Below the pieces are notes generated by a model. The model saw nothing but the letters and a program-made list of their open reading frames with translations, was not told where the DNA came from and made no database searches. The position numbers were made by a program, and so were the translations under genes. 64,000 nucleotides of DNA from Haliclystus octoradiatus (lineage: Eukaryota > Cnidaria > Staurozoa > Stauromedusae > Haliclystidae), in the NCBI GenBank assembly GCA_916610825.1, contig OU744446.1:34759833-34823832 (forward strand), read 5' to 3'. Position 1 is the first letter of the stretch. The number at the start of each line of letters is the position of its first letter. This document shows positions 34,801 through 49,800 of this stretch, piece after piece.

Positions 34801-37800
34801 ACTTGAATAACACTCGAGTCATGATTGGTGGTTTTATACCACGTGTTTAGCAGTTATGTCAAGACAACCCACCAGATTCCATGGCAACCACTAAATGCGT
34901 GCAGGTATAGGTCTATACCCGCACATGTGCGGTTATAGACCTATACCTGCACGGTTTTAATCAAACAGCAAGAACACATGTTTTGCAAATGGCGACTAGC
35001 TGCGACAGATTTTAATATTTTTAAATAAAATCAGTTTAAATGTATACTCTGTAATTGAAAATTCAATTGAGAAATTAAAAAAGTAACTTCTTGGGATTTG
35101 CTATATTCAGATGTAACTTTTAGTGTATTTCTAATATTGCAAAAATGTTTGAAAAACAGTGGAATTCTTTGCGTTATATTTTTAAATGATATTCGTAACA
35201 ATTTCATTCAAATTGTATTTAATGAAAAATCAATGACCCATTAAATTAGAAAACAAATCATTGTTGTAGTGAAATTGATGAGAGATAATTGATGTTCCGG
35301 ACAGAGGTTATGTGACATGATTATTAAAATGATTACATTACTCTTGTTCGTGAGTCATCGACATTTAGACCCTGTCGTTCTGTAACAACAAACAACAAAC
35401 TTGCAATCCATATCTTAAACTAGGCGACCTCGTTTACAATCTGGATTACTCTTTTGTTGTTATTGAACTCGTGGATCTAAATACCGATAACCCACTCACA
35501 AGAGTGATGTAATCCCTTATTATACACCAAAGGGAATGGTGGTAATGGGGGATCATGCAGACACTCAAAAACCTTTCAAGAAAAATAAGACGACAAAGTT
35601 GAAAGTTGATTAGTGTTCAGGAAGAAATCGCTACTAGCATTCAAATTAAATAGTAACTAGCTACAGCAAGAAGCTTATTTCGAATAAAGTTACAAATTAC
35701 AAGTAGAAATTGCTTGAAAGTAAAGATTACAAGTAAGACCGCTATTTTAACGCATACATTTTTTGAAATCTCTTCCACGCAACCCTCATTCTAAACAGCA
35801 AATGATGTCATAATGAACACATCAGAACATACGGCATAGTAGAATTATTGCTTTTGCTTTTTTGTTATACGAAAAGTACATTTTGAGTGTCTTGATCAGT
35901 GAATAAATTATTTAAACTTAAATTAAATACACAAAACAAAAAACAAATAAAAGTATCAAATCTTGCAAATTACAATTACTTTAGTTGTTTAATTATTTTG
36001 TTTCGAATGAATTACCTAGAATTAAAGATGTGTTGATCCTTGATTGTCCATGTTTAATTAAGTTGTCTGGATGTGGACGTTAGTGGTCAATTCTTTGAAA
36101 CATCATTCGAATTTTTCTAATGAATGTCTTTATATCATTTATCCTAGTTGAAGGTGGCTGGTCTGGATATAGTATTCTGGATCCTTGTACTGGTTGTGGC
36201 CCTGGAAAGGCTACACAGACAAGGCAATGTAACAACCCTGCTCCACAAAATAATGGTGGAACGTGCCCTGGTTCAGCCACAAACACTGTGAATTGTCCTG
36301 TTGCTATTCCTTGTGACGGTAAGGCTTTCCTAGAATTTGACATTAAATTTGAAATATTGAGTTTCTTTCAATTGAGACCCACGAGCTTTTTAGAAACAAA
36401 CCAAAAATCCATTTCGTAAATAAGGCCCTTCCTCATTCACGATATGAGCTTTGAGTCGGCTGTTAAAGAGAACGAATGGTTGTAAAATTGTGTATACCCA
36501 CAAACAATAGCGATGTAATAATTTTAAAAACTATGCAGATCGATTAAATAAATTAGACATTGAATCGCTAGAAGCTCGGCGTATCAAAGCTGATCTTTCC
36601 CTTATTTACAAAATTTTACATGGAATTGCGGATGTTCCATTTGATCAATTGTTTAAATTTGAATCATCAAAATATTGCTTGAGGTCACATTCATTAACAT
36701 TAAAATCAATATGTATTGCTAAAACTGACTGTGTTCGGTACCAGTTTTGTTGTAGAGTAATACCTTGGTGGAATTCTCTATCAGAAAAACTTGTAACCTC
36801 ATCCAGTTTTTCTACCTTTAAAAGGGGTCTTGATGAGCCAAGACTCCCATCTTTTTGCAAGGTATTTTCGTAATTTACGGCACTTAGTAATTATAAAACA
36901 ATGTAATGTAAATCGAACAATAATTTTGCATGCTTAAATTTATATCAATTTTTATTAACATCAGTTGTAACTAGGCTACATTTTAGTGAGAGATTATATT
37001 ATGTGACTCTCCTTTGTTTTGCCTGTCAATTTTGACAAAATAAATGAAATTGTATAGTTATACATTTTTAAGATAAATTTACTGGTCAACTGCAATTTTC
37101 AAATTTAGATTAACTGGGTAACAAAATTTCTTATATTCATTTATAGACTATACTTTATACAAGCTACATTTCACTTTACGCTGTTATTAAATTTAAATAT
37201 ATAGATGTTAATCACCGGGGCGGTGATTTCTTTTTATAGGCGGGGGTATGTTATGCCAATGTATATTGCAATATCGGCTTTCCCTCTCCTCTGTTTGTAA
37301 CCCCTGTCATTTAGGGACCGTTCATTATTTACACCACGGGGGGAGGTACCGAAGAGATTGGGTGTGGGTAAACTAGATTTTGATTGATGAAAAGGGGGGG
37401 TAATCATTTTGTTTGACCTCGTTTTTCTTTGATTTTGATAAAATATTGAAGTTGTTCAAAAACTATTCAAGAAAATAAAAGTAGAATATGTGAATGAATA
37501 ATATTAAATAAGAAACTCCAAGATTATTCCACATGAGTCATGATTGCTTTTGCCTGTGCTAATTATGGAGCAACATGACTTACAACGATAACACGTTTAC
37601 GAAGAACTTCAGAATCATGGAAACTTTTATTTTCTGAATAGATGTTGAACTATAATATTGAGTTCAGTTTTACATTATGAAAATAATTAAAAAACAGTCA
37701 TGCTTCAAAGATACCCGGACATTTGTTAATAGGCATTCGATTAAAGTTATTATTTAATCAGTTGCTTTTTAAACAAGATTAAAGTATTTGGGGGTGGGTA

Positions 37801-40800
37801 ATTTATTTTTTTTCCACTTAATAGGGTGGCTAAGAAAAAAATTTCCAGAGAATTTTGGTTCTCTTCGGTACCCCCCCCCCTCCCGTGGAATAAATAATGA
37901 ACGGTCCCTTATATTATAACTTTGATTCTATTCTGATATCTGAACGAGCTTGGTCGTATTATTCTGCTCTCATTGTTTAATAGCTATAAGTACCCGCGTA
38001 ACACCTGTGCTTTTGGGACACTGCTTATGTACGACGGTGAATAGATCTCAATTTTGTTCTGCAGTCATCAGTGGTACCCGGCGTTGATCGCTGATACCTC
38101 CTTATTTAAATTGAAACTAGGCTTGATAAGCAGATGGTAATAACCATCCTGGCATTCAAAGTTATAGAAATCGACAGCTTCAGATTCCAGATTTTCTCCT
38201 ACATATTGCACTAAGTATATAATAGAATATCAACAAAGCCTTCCACAAAAACATAAACTTGAAAATTTTGTATTTATTTTTATAGTTGATGGTGCTTGGT
38301 CGGAATGGGCAATTGACAGTACGTGTACTGATACTTGTGGAGGTGGGACACGAGATTTGGTTAGAGTATGTGATAATCCATCTCCAGTTGGCGCTGGAGC
38401 CGCATGCCCTATCCAACCTGATGGTGACGCAAAGACAGAACCATGCAACCCGGATCCTTGTCCAGGTAATGCTTCATCATATCACATATTTTGTAAAAAT
38501 TTCCGGTATTGAATTGTTATCATGTGGGTTCTTAAAAAATGTTGGCACTTTATAAACACGACAGGAATATTAAACATAATTAAAAAAATTGTTCTTAAGC
38601 ACGGGTGTCAAGTGCCCCCTGTTGATATTAGTCTAATTTCAGCAATTTAAAAACCCTTTGTATCATGTATTGAAGAAACTGAAACTGTGCGGCAGGGGCT
38701 ATCCATGGCAACTTAGAGGGGAAATGCTATATCCGTATATATGTAGAGGTTGTAAAGTATTATTCAGCTGTTCGTATAAAGAATCCTATGTGCGTTTATA
38801 CATTTGAAGCAGTGAAATACTGAAATTATATCGCACATTTAACGTGCCAGCAAACGCAGGGGCGGATACAGAAAATTTTGTGGCTGACTCAAAGAGGGGA
38901 TAGTAGTGGGGCGATGCCCCAAGAAATTAGGGGTTTGGCTTTGGGGGAAACTTTTTAAAATTTGCCTCAGATACAGATTTAATATTTATTAATAATATTT
39001 ATTAAGCCACTTTTTATCGCTATATCGAATCAAAGATCGAGCTGAGAATTATAAGAAGGATAATGTACTTCATGTAGCTTGAATAGAGGAAAAGTGGGTA
39101 TATCCAAGATCGATTTCCCAACAATCTGTGACCATTTAGCAAGATCTATAAATGTTTTTTAATTCGCCATCAGAAACATAAAACGCTAGCTTCAAAGATC
39201 TCTTCGTGATCAATACTCAGAATGAAACGCTATCTGTCTATTTGTCGATTTAAATTAATTACCTATTATTTTTACAAGAATATTTAAATAATTCGAAGAT
39301 AGCAACAATATCTTATTTCATCAGTTTTCTACCTATTGAACATCACTCGTCATACTCCTGACTTAGGCAAACGGCTTTAAGTTAAATTATTTTTCTTCTG
39401 TTTTGCACGAACTATTTACTAAATCTTCACATAATTTGAGCCAAGTTATTGCCCTTTCAAGAAATATTCTCGTCAATTAAAAAGTATTCAGCAGCTTGCC
39501 CGCCCTCTTGCTTAGGTAAAAGTTGACGCTGCAAGACGTTGGAAGTTTTTCTATTCTGTTGTAAATTTGTAGTTCTGCATCATTGATGATCCACTGGCGC
39601 CTGGCAACGTCATCAGATGTATCATACTTCAAATTCCTAAGCATCACCTAGCCATTTTATTGGTTTTAGACTTTTCAGCTTCACTGCTGATACATCTGAA
39701 ATGACGATTTAAAAGTAAGGGCAACGTCTCATTATCTTCATCATCGTTTATTTGTCCATGCGAGAAGCCACATAGGGAAGGGGATAGAAGACCCATGAAT
39801 AAATACAATTAATATGCTTAAAAGTAACGCTTAACAGAGTTTGGAAAAGAATCATGTTCGAAGAAAGCTAAAAAAATCGAAAAACTTTTTTCTTCGAAAT
39901 GTTGACTGACTCACTTGAATCAGTTGCGATAGTCTGAGTCCATCCCTGAAACGAATAGTCCCAAGATTAGCAGAGAAATTTGAATCATCAGTCAGCATAC
40001 TATTTATATTCAAATCTTTTAAGTTTACGATATGCAATTGTTTATTATACCAATATAAGTCATTCCGGACAGAAATTGTTTGTACGCCAGACCAATTTTT
40101 ATTAAAATAATATTGATCGTCATCAAAATTTCAGGATTAAAATGTCTTTGCAAAATTCCAAATATTTTCTGCTGGTTATTGTATCAAGAAATATTACGAT
40201 GTACATCCTCGTTGTAGAAGAAGCAAATATATTAATTCATCACATGCTTGGTAAATAAGAGGAGCATAACTAAAGGGTTGCAACACACTTGCTCTACACA
40301 AAGAATGTAATAACCCTTCCTAAAATAGAAAAGCTAGATTCAACAGCGAATTTTCATTTCAAAACCTCAAAATTGAAATTTCAATTCATAAACAAAATAA
40401 AGGGAATTCAGTAGCAAGATAGTTATTGTTGTATATACAAATACATATAAGAACGCCTGTAGAATAAATTAGACAACAATTCTCCAGGAAATATATATGT
40501 ACTAACCGTTATTTAAATATTAGGTTAACATTGAGACAGTATCATTGTCCTTCATATTGTGTTTTTATTTTCTATGCTGCACAACCAATTACTCTTTTAC
40601 CACACTTTTCAATAAACATAATTGAACATGTTGAGCTAAATATCGCTTTATAAATCGTTGCTGTAACTGAGAAATTTATTTGATATATTTGTATTCATTT
40701 CTATAACGATAAACAAACATTATCATCATATAAATTGTAGTTGTTCAAAGATCATTTCTAGAATTCTGGCTAATAATTCTCAACAGAAGGAGCAATACTC

Positions 40801-43800
40801 TAACTTTATTAAATAATATACGTACATTTTTGAAAAGTGCTTATTCTGTAAGTGTTTTCTTTTGATCTTTGACTGCAAATGCTGTAAACAAGGACGACTG
40901 TGCGTTCTGGATCTGATAGATTCAGTAGCTTTAATTTTAAATCCATGATAAATAGCTTATTTGATACTTTGATTTGATAATTTAGTGATGATATACTGTA
41001 TATTAATAAAAATTTCACTCGGGGACGCCAATTATTGGTGTCGTTCTAGACAGAGAGTACGCTTGCATTATTTCTGAATAGAATTGACTATACTTCAACA
41101 TACACTGCAAGATTATTCTAAGATCATATGACTTTAGTAGTTGCACAATAATCACAGTCAGTAAGTATTTACATGTTTATAAATAGGCGACTACGTCAAA
41201 ACTGATTATTATCAATGCCCTCAGTTGTCTCTCTTATACAATAAATTGTTACCACTAGACTAGTTATCTATAGTTATCTATAGGTTATCAATCAAAATGT
41301 CCATGGATTAAGTTAAAACTTCAAATTGTTAGTCTTTCCTAAATAGAGAATGCTTTGATGATTTTATTTCTTCAATTAAACATTGCAGATCCTATTGTTC
41401 TTCAGCATTGAACATCTGACAAAATCTCTTTGCAAAATCACGAAGGAAGTTTTAGAAAAATGTTAATTCTAAAATCTCCAAACACCGTCATGAACCAACC
41501 AATCAGATTGCAGGATTACGCTCGATTATAACGTTTGATTTTGTAAGAATATTGCCATTCACAGAGAAAAATCTACCAAAATAATGGGAATTGGCGGCAT
41601 ATTAAAATCAGACTTTATTAAAATCGATGATGGAATAAAGATTGCCGATTCTATTGTTCAAAATCAAGGTGTTCCTCAAGGTGACAGTTTGTCTCCTACT
41701 TTATTTCTTTTATACATATCTGATCTATCAAAGGTTTTAAAAGATATTATTGGTTTGAACATTTTAATTTTTGCTGATGGTCTTGTAAGTTACTCCAAAG
41801 ATCAAACAATACTTCAAGCTGGTCTGGTCTGGACATAGGCGTAGGAGCTGGGGGGGGCAGCGAAGGCAGTTGCCCCCTCAAACGCATTTGAGAAGAAAAA
41901 AATCGGGCACGTTTTCAAGCAAATCAACAAATTATAAGGTTTTTTTGTTACAGTGAAAGTGTTCAGGAAATTTACTCTGTATTAATAAAATTCAACACTT
42001 CACAAAAACAGTTTTATGAACAGGAGTATACTATCCATTGTAAGCCTACTGGCAAATTCCTAAGCATCACCTAGCCATTTTATTGGTTTTAGACTTTTCA
42101 GCTTCACTGCTGATACATCTGAAATGACGATTTAAAAGTAAGGGCAACGTCTCATTATCTTCATCATCGTTTATTTGTCCATGCGAGAAGCCACATAGGG
42201 AAGGGGATAGAAGACCCATGAATAAATACAATTAATATGCTTAAAAGTAACGCTTAACAGAGTTTGGAAAAGAATCATGTTCGAAGAAAGCTAAAAAAAT
42301 CGAAAAACTTTTTTCTTCCAAATGTTGACTGACTCACTTGAATCAGTTGCGATAGTCTGGGTCCATCCCTGAAACGAATAGTCCCAAGATTAGCAGAGAA
42401 ATTTGAATCATCAGTCAGCATACTATTTATATTCAAATCTTTTAAGTTTACGATATGCAATTGTTTATTATACCAATATAAGTCATTCCGGACAGAAATT
42501 GTTTGTACGCCAGACCAATTTTTATTAAAATAAAATTGATCGTCATAAAAATTTCAGGATTAAAATGTCTTTGCAAAATTCCAAATATTTTCTGCTGGTT
42601 ATTGTATCAAGAAATATTACGATGTACATCCTCGTTGTAGAAGAAGCAAATATATTAATTCATCACATGCTTGGTAAATAAGAGGAGCATAACTAAAGGG
42701 TTGCAACACACTTGCTCTACACAAAGAATGTAATAACCCTTCCTAAAATAGAAAAGCTAGATTCAACAGCGAATTTTCATTTCAAAACCTCAAAATTGAA
42801 ATTTCAATTCATAAACAAAATAAAGGGAATTCAGTAGCAAGATAGTTATTGTTGTATATACAAATACATATAAGAACGCCTGTAGAATAAATTAGACAAC
42901 AATTCTCCAGGAAATATATATGTACTAACCGTTATTTAAATATTAGGTTAACATTGAGACAGTATCATTGTCCTTCATATTGTGTTTTTATTTTCTATGC
43001 TGCACAACCAATTACTCTTTTACCACACTTTTCAATAAACATAATTGAACATGTTGAGCTAAATATCGCTTTATAAATCGTTGCTGTAACTGAGAAATTT
43101 ATTTGATATATTTGTATTCATTTCTATAACGATAAACACACATTATCATCATATAAATTGTAGTTGTTCAAAGATCATTTCTAGAATTCTGGCTAATAAT
43201 TCTCAACAGAAGGAGCAATACTCTAACTTTATTAAAATAATATACGTACATTTTTTAAAAGTGCTTATTCTGTAAGTGTTTTCTTTTGATCTTTGACTGC
43301 AAATGCTGTAAACAAGGACGACTGTGCGTTCTGGATCTGATAGATTCAGTAGCTTTAATTTTAAATCCATGATAAATAGCTTATTTGATACTTTGATTTG
43401 ATAATTTAGTGATGATATACTGTATATTAATAAAAATTTCACTCGGGGACGCCAATTATTGGTGTTGTTCTAGACAGAGAGTACGCTTGCATTATTTCTG
43501 AATAGAATTGACTATACTTCAACATACACTGCAAGATTATTCTAAGATCATATGACTTTAGTAGTTGCACAATAATCACAGTCAGTAAGTATTTACATGT
43601 TTATAAATAGGCGACTACGTCAAAACTGATTATTATCTATGCCCTCAGTTGTCTCTCTTATACAATAAATTGTTACCACTAGACTAGTTATCTATAGTTA
43701 TCTATAGGTTATCAATCAAAATGTCCATGGATTAAGTTAAAACTTCAAATTGTTAGTCTTTCCTAAATAGAGAATGCTTTGATGATTTTATTTCTTCAAT

Positions 43801-46800
43801 TAAACATTGCAGATCCTATTGTTCTTCAGCATTGAACATCTGACAAAATCTCTTTGCAAAATCACGAAGGAAGTTTTAGAAAAATGTTAATTCTAAAATC
43901 TCCAAACACCGTCATGAACCAACCAATCAGATTGCAGGATTACGCTCGATTATAACGTTTGATTTTGTAAGAATATTGCCATTCACAGAGAAAAATCTAC
44001 CAAAATAATGGGAATTGGCGGCATATTAAAATCAGACTTTATTAAAATCGATGATGGAATAAAGATTGCCGATTCTATTGTTCAAAATCAAGGTGTTCCT
44101 CAAGGTGACAGTTTGTCTCCTACTTTATTTCTTTTATACATATCTGATCTATCAAAGGTTTCAAAAGATATTATTGGTTTGAACATTTTAATTTTTGCTG
44201 ATGATCTTGTAATTTACTCCAAAGATCAAACAATACTTCAAGATGGTCTGGTCTGGACATAGGCGTAGGAGCTGGGGGGGCAGCGAAGGCAGTTGCCCCC
44301 TCAAACGCATTTGAGAAGAAAAAAATCGGGCACGTTTTCAAGCAAATCAACAAATTATAAGGTTTTTTTGTTACAGTGAAAGTGTTCAGGAAATTTACTC
44401 TGTATTAATAAAATTCAACACTTCACAAAAACAGTTTTATGAACAGGAGTATACTATCCATTGTAAGCCTACTGGCAAGCCTTCTTCTTATCATGTTCCA
44501 ATCTAATATCCATAATTTTATACAATAATAATGGTTGCTGTATCGCTAAGTTATTTTCAAGATTCCACCCCACCCATTTTGCAATATAAGAAATCCAGAA
44601 CTCAGCTACACCCTTTATATATATTAATGTCTAGAAAGATTAAGACTGTGATGACATGAGCACTGTTACATTGACCCAAATGTGTAAGTGGAAATTTTTT
44701 AGGTCAATTTTCGGGCAGATCAAGCTATTTCTTATACCTCTTTGCAATAAAATTATTCAGTCATTCGATATTTCGCGGGTTATACGTAACATTGTCCTGA
44801 AAAAATATAATTAAATTAATCAGTAAACAATAATCCAAATTTTCTTCCTCGCTCTGCTCGCAACAATTCTTCGCATCAGATCATATAGGGATTAGTGAAG
44901 CAGATCAATAAAGTGCCAAAGTAGCAGAAGCTGTTTATCTAGCACCAAAGTCTTTTCAGGTGCCTATTCCTCGTCATAATTGTTTCCATATTTGTTCATT
45001 TTTGATTGTTGCTAAACAATTTAAACTTTGGTATTTCCTCCACGCGACGTGAACATTTTCGCTATATTAACTTGCAGGACTTGATTTATTTAAAAGACTA
45101 CTATTTACGAGTGGTTACTATTGGTTCACTATTTGCCATACAATAGGCGTGTCTCGCTCTTTCAAAATAAATACATAACCCAGTGCTGCATATTAAAGCG
45201 TATTTTACGGTGCCTAAAATACATTGTTATATGCAGCAGCATATTCTGCGCAAAGGTGTCTAAACAGTCAAAGGAAATAAAAGTAAATGCCTAAAATAGG
45301 ATGGCCTACTTGACGAAGCAGGTATGACTAAAACGGTCTTTATAACGATCCACTACAGGGAGAAATTAACATCATTATTTACACCGTAAAGCTGAGTTGC
45401 AGGAGGAATGGATAAGCTGATAACGGCTTTTTGAACTCAATAAAAAATTATATAATCATATAATTGCTTAAAATGAATGTAAAATGAATATGTTTCAATT
45501 ATGTAATGACGGTATTAAGAAATTTGTGGGGCTGAAGGAGGCCTATGATGTTTGTGATTGTATCCTGTGATATATCTTTTGCAATTTTGCATGTGAGTTA
45601 CCTCTTATAACAACATTTCCCGTAAAAAGTTTTTCGGCAAAACCGTTTTTGCCCCCCTGATTGGAAATGTGCCCCTACGCCTATGGGTCTGGATATTCTT
45701 TCCGATTGGTGTTCTTCAAATGTGTTACAAGTTAATCTTAACAAGACCAACATCATTAAATTCCGAAAAGGTCGTCGCCTTTGTGCGGCTGATCGTTTTA
45801 TTTATCATGGAGAGCAAATTGCCTTTACAAATAGTTATATACATACCTTGGAATAACTCTTCAGACATCATTATCATTTAATTTACATGTACTTAATAAA
45901 AAGACAAAGTTGATAATCGCTATTGCTTCAATTAAACATTTAAGACGTGTTTCTATAGAGTCATTTATCAAAATTTTCCATATGAAACATTCCTCAGTCG
46001 TAACATATGGTTTTGAAGTTATAGCCCCATATTTGACTAAAACTGAGCACCGAGGTACCATTATCAATACGTAGACGTAGACCCTACGCAAACATTAGAC
46101 AGAATACATTGTTCTATACGGTTAGCATGCCCAACGAACGAAATGACAATGACATCGAACATTCATGTTCCATGAAAATGTTCTTCCGTTTTGACCTAGC
46201 TAAATATATATTGTGCCACGGAATTCTGTATCTGCCTGATATAAGATCGTTATAAAAGAAATCTTAGCATACTTGTAAATATAAATGTGCTTTACTGATG
46301 TTTCTCGCAATTCATTCAAATGTCTAAGTGAAAGTATTTCCTCCTGTAAATTTCCATGAAAATGGTATCTCTGATGCATATTCATGATCATCATATCAAA
46401 TAGAGCTATGCAAGCAAAGTCTTTGATATCTATAATTTTAAGATTGTTTATTAAAGTTTATAATAAATATTTTTATTTAGTTGATGGCGGCTTTACAGAT
46501 TGGGAAGATACACCTGGCGAATGCTGCTTTACTGGATTCCAGCAACAAACACGGACATGCACAAATCCAGCACCTGTTGGATCAGGGAATGATTGTGTAG
46601 GCCCATTAACGCAAAACATTCAGTGTCCTGATCCACAATGCGGTAAGCGGATCTGCTAATAAGAATTCATAATGAAGTATTATTATGCTCTATCGCAGGA
46701 TTTGACTTCTGTCAAGCTGTTCACTCGAAAGTTTCATTTTTTTGTATTAAAATTTATCTCACAATTAGCATGAATTTGCTCGGGGTCAAAAAATATGCTC

Positions 46801-49800
46801 AATAGTACTTTTTTCCTTGATTTACTATTTAATGATTTTGAAAACAGTCAACTACTGTCTTTTAGAATATGCTGCTTTAGGTATCGAAATTTAGATCACG
46901 ATTAACTAACAATTCCTTAGCTACTTTCAAATTCGGTCATGCATCAATCTTTTTGTTATCTGGATTTCGAGTTTAAAAGTATTCTGCTATATTTTAGAAT
47001 ATCAATTCCACATGCCAATCAAAAAATAAAGAGGTATACGAAATATATCCGATACCGTAGCTAATAAATTACTATGAATACGATATAAAAAATAAAAAAA
47101 AATACAAAAGCACACACACACACGTACACAATGGTGGATTCCTGTAATGATGTAAAATATTCAAATATATCTTTAGAGCTGTCGAAAATATTATAACTAG
47201 AAAATATGTTGTTGTTCGTGCTTCAAGAAACTGATTCTGGCAAGTTGTAGCTCTTTAAAATGCTGAAAACTTCTCAGTTTTGAATGATTGTTGTGATGGA
47301 GATGAAAGCCATAGATTTATTCCTGTAGTCAGTGTCTTACTAAGTATGATCAAAAATCAAGCAAGCATTAAAAAGAAATTGAATAAACTCTTAAAAGGTA
47401 TATGTTTTTATCCATAACTTGACGCCATGTGAACCCCCGACTATTTCATCTTTCGAAGACGTAAATTTTGTGAAAACAATAAGATCAGATAAGCCGGCGT
47501 TGGCATAGTCCTGAATTTCAGATTCAAATAAAATTCGGTTAGTAAATGTGATTGAAAAGCTGCTTTGCAATAAATATGATAACGAGTTTAACAACTAGAG
47601 CTAGATCATGATAGTCAAATGCTATTCTATAAAGCAGTGAAGAGTTGATGAGAACTGTAGAATTATGTTGAAGAAATAATAATAACAACGTAGGTTGAAT
47701 TGATTTGTACGGTATATTTCTTCTTATGAATAATAATATTAATTCCAAGTTGACATGTTGATAGTAGACTGTACATTCAGTTCTCATAATTTTCATAGTT
47801 TTCATTTACTGTATTTATAGTGTTTAGATAAATGCTAGAAGCTGCTAGATCATGCATGGTCATTGTGAGTCATGCTGGGAGTCATGTAGGTTCTCCTATG
47901 TTCTAGAATGTTCTAGATGGTTCAGGAAGGTTCCTACAGAGTTAAACTTGAAAATGACCTCTTTCTCATTAAAAAAACAAGCAAGAGTAGTTATTACGCA
48001 ACTCAGAATTTGCTGTCCCAGGTATAGGAGTCTAGTAACCCAACAAAATAATTTTCTGATAAGTATAGTTTATGCTATTGATATGCTACCAACGTTCTTT
48101 AGTTAGCACAAAATAGTCCGCTGATGGGAAGTAGAGATCTGTTACCCTTGCGCGGGAACATTGATAGAGAAACACGCAGAAGAACAAATCTCTTGTAGCA
48201 ACTAGAAATTAGGATGTCCTGAGCCTTGTTTCTAGCGAAAATTCATAACATGCTCATAAATTGGTGCAGCCTTCGGAAAGGTAGTTTCGATGAAAAAGGC
48301 GTATTTCAATAAAGGGCTACACACACTTGCCATGTTTGTATTCGAATTTACTACACGAGAAAAAGCTGATGAAAGACACGAGCAAAGCTTTTTATACATT
48401 TGATTTACATTGCTTTACATGACACTTTACAAGGTATATACGTGATTGCAAGCGGAAGTTTTACTGTTAACAAAGCCATTACATTTTCGTGATGAGCCGA
48501 TTATTATTTTTCCGATTACCGATTACGATTATTTACCGATTAAGAGCTTGATTAATATACCGATTACCGATTAATTACCGATCATTTTCCTTTTGTTATA
48601 TAACAATAAAAACGTGACAATGGGCCCTTAAATTAACAACGAAAACAAAACAAAATATTTACATAAATCAAATAGAACATTAAGTGTCACCTCTGTAAAT
48701 AATGTTGACTAAAATAAGCTGAAATTTTATTAAATGTATTGATATATTAATAGTTGAAATCGCTCAGTGCAGTCGCTCAGTTTTGTTTACATCGTTTAGT
48801 AATTCAAAACCTATTCAAAACATTCGAATGATTCGTCATGCCACTTGACACCTTCTATTGTTATAAAGTGATAAAGGTCAACACATAGCGTTGATGAATA
48901 AAACACGCGAGCATGTTTGAATGAATAATTTTACTATGAAAAAGAAAGCGGCCGTCGGGTTTTAATTTGTGGGAAACAGTTTTGAAAATAGTTAAAATGG
49001 TTTGATGTTTAAAAAATGTTTGTACACAGATTTCGTTTTTATTATTTTGGATAAAGCAGTCTTCAAAGTTGGAAAGATATACAAATTATTTACAGGAAAA
49101 AGTCGCTTAGTTGTGTCACAGGCAAACTTCTGCTGTCGGATATTAATTGTCTATACAAACTTCGCAAGTAAAAACCATTTTGTAAGGTTTTCAAAATAAG
49201 AACAATTAAAGAAATGATGGTCGCGCTGATGTTGTTTATGCCTATTATCACTAATCATAGTATAATCATAACAGAACAATCATATTGCAAATTGATTCAG
49301 ATCAAACCAATGACAAATAACAGGTACAAATGACAGGAAATTGCTAAGATTAATAATCGGTTTGCAAGTGTAAAAGACTAAAAAAAAGCCGATTACCGAT
49401 TATTTCCGATTAGTGCTATAAAAGGCCGATTACTGACAATTCCGATTAGTTACCGATTATTCGGCTCATCACTATTATGTCATTTTGGCTAAAAATAGAC
49501 ATAAAACGACCCACTACAAACGCCATGTACTTTTAATAGCGTACATTTTGATCTGGATAATTTCTATCTGCCATGTCGGAATGGGTATGGTATATGACTA
49601 AAGTGCGGACAATGATATTTTGAGCCCACGGTGGTCTGTGCGATACATAATTCATTGATTATTGTCATTATTTATTATACTATTCGTTCATGATACGCAT
49701 GCGTTGAATGCTTTGTTTGACTTATGGGAAAAAACCCGCATAGGGATAGTAAGGCCACATGGATTATATAAATAAATTGTACTTCAGAACAAATATCAAT

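Larger units (their letters stand above)
29284..36147. other. Intron 3
   Basis: 6.9 kb with two foldback MITEs (30,385-30,601 and 31,097-31,480), a LINE tail (33,310-33,480) and the palindrome at 34.9 kb. A coding-like minus-strand stretch at 29,870-30,060 (VNYSGPPLKDVSSIYRVIEI) is unplaced. The rest is AT-rich without features. Confidence 0.5.
39630..44475. repeat. 2.42-kb tandem duplication in intron 5
   Basis: 39,630-42,052 is repeated at 42,053-44,475, offset 2,423-2,424. I counted about a dozen differences. The junction ACTGGCAAATTCC joins the end context (ACTGGCAAGCC) to the start context (ACTTCAAATTCC), leaving CAA microhomology. Each unit holds part of a LINE reverse transcriptase and the left 219 bp of a hAT-type element. 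Confidence 0.95.
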
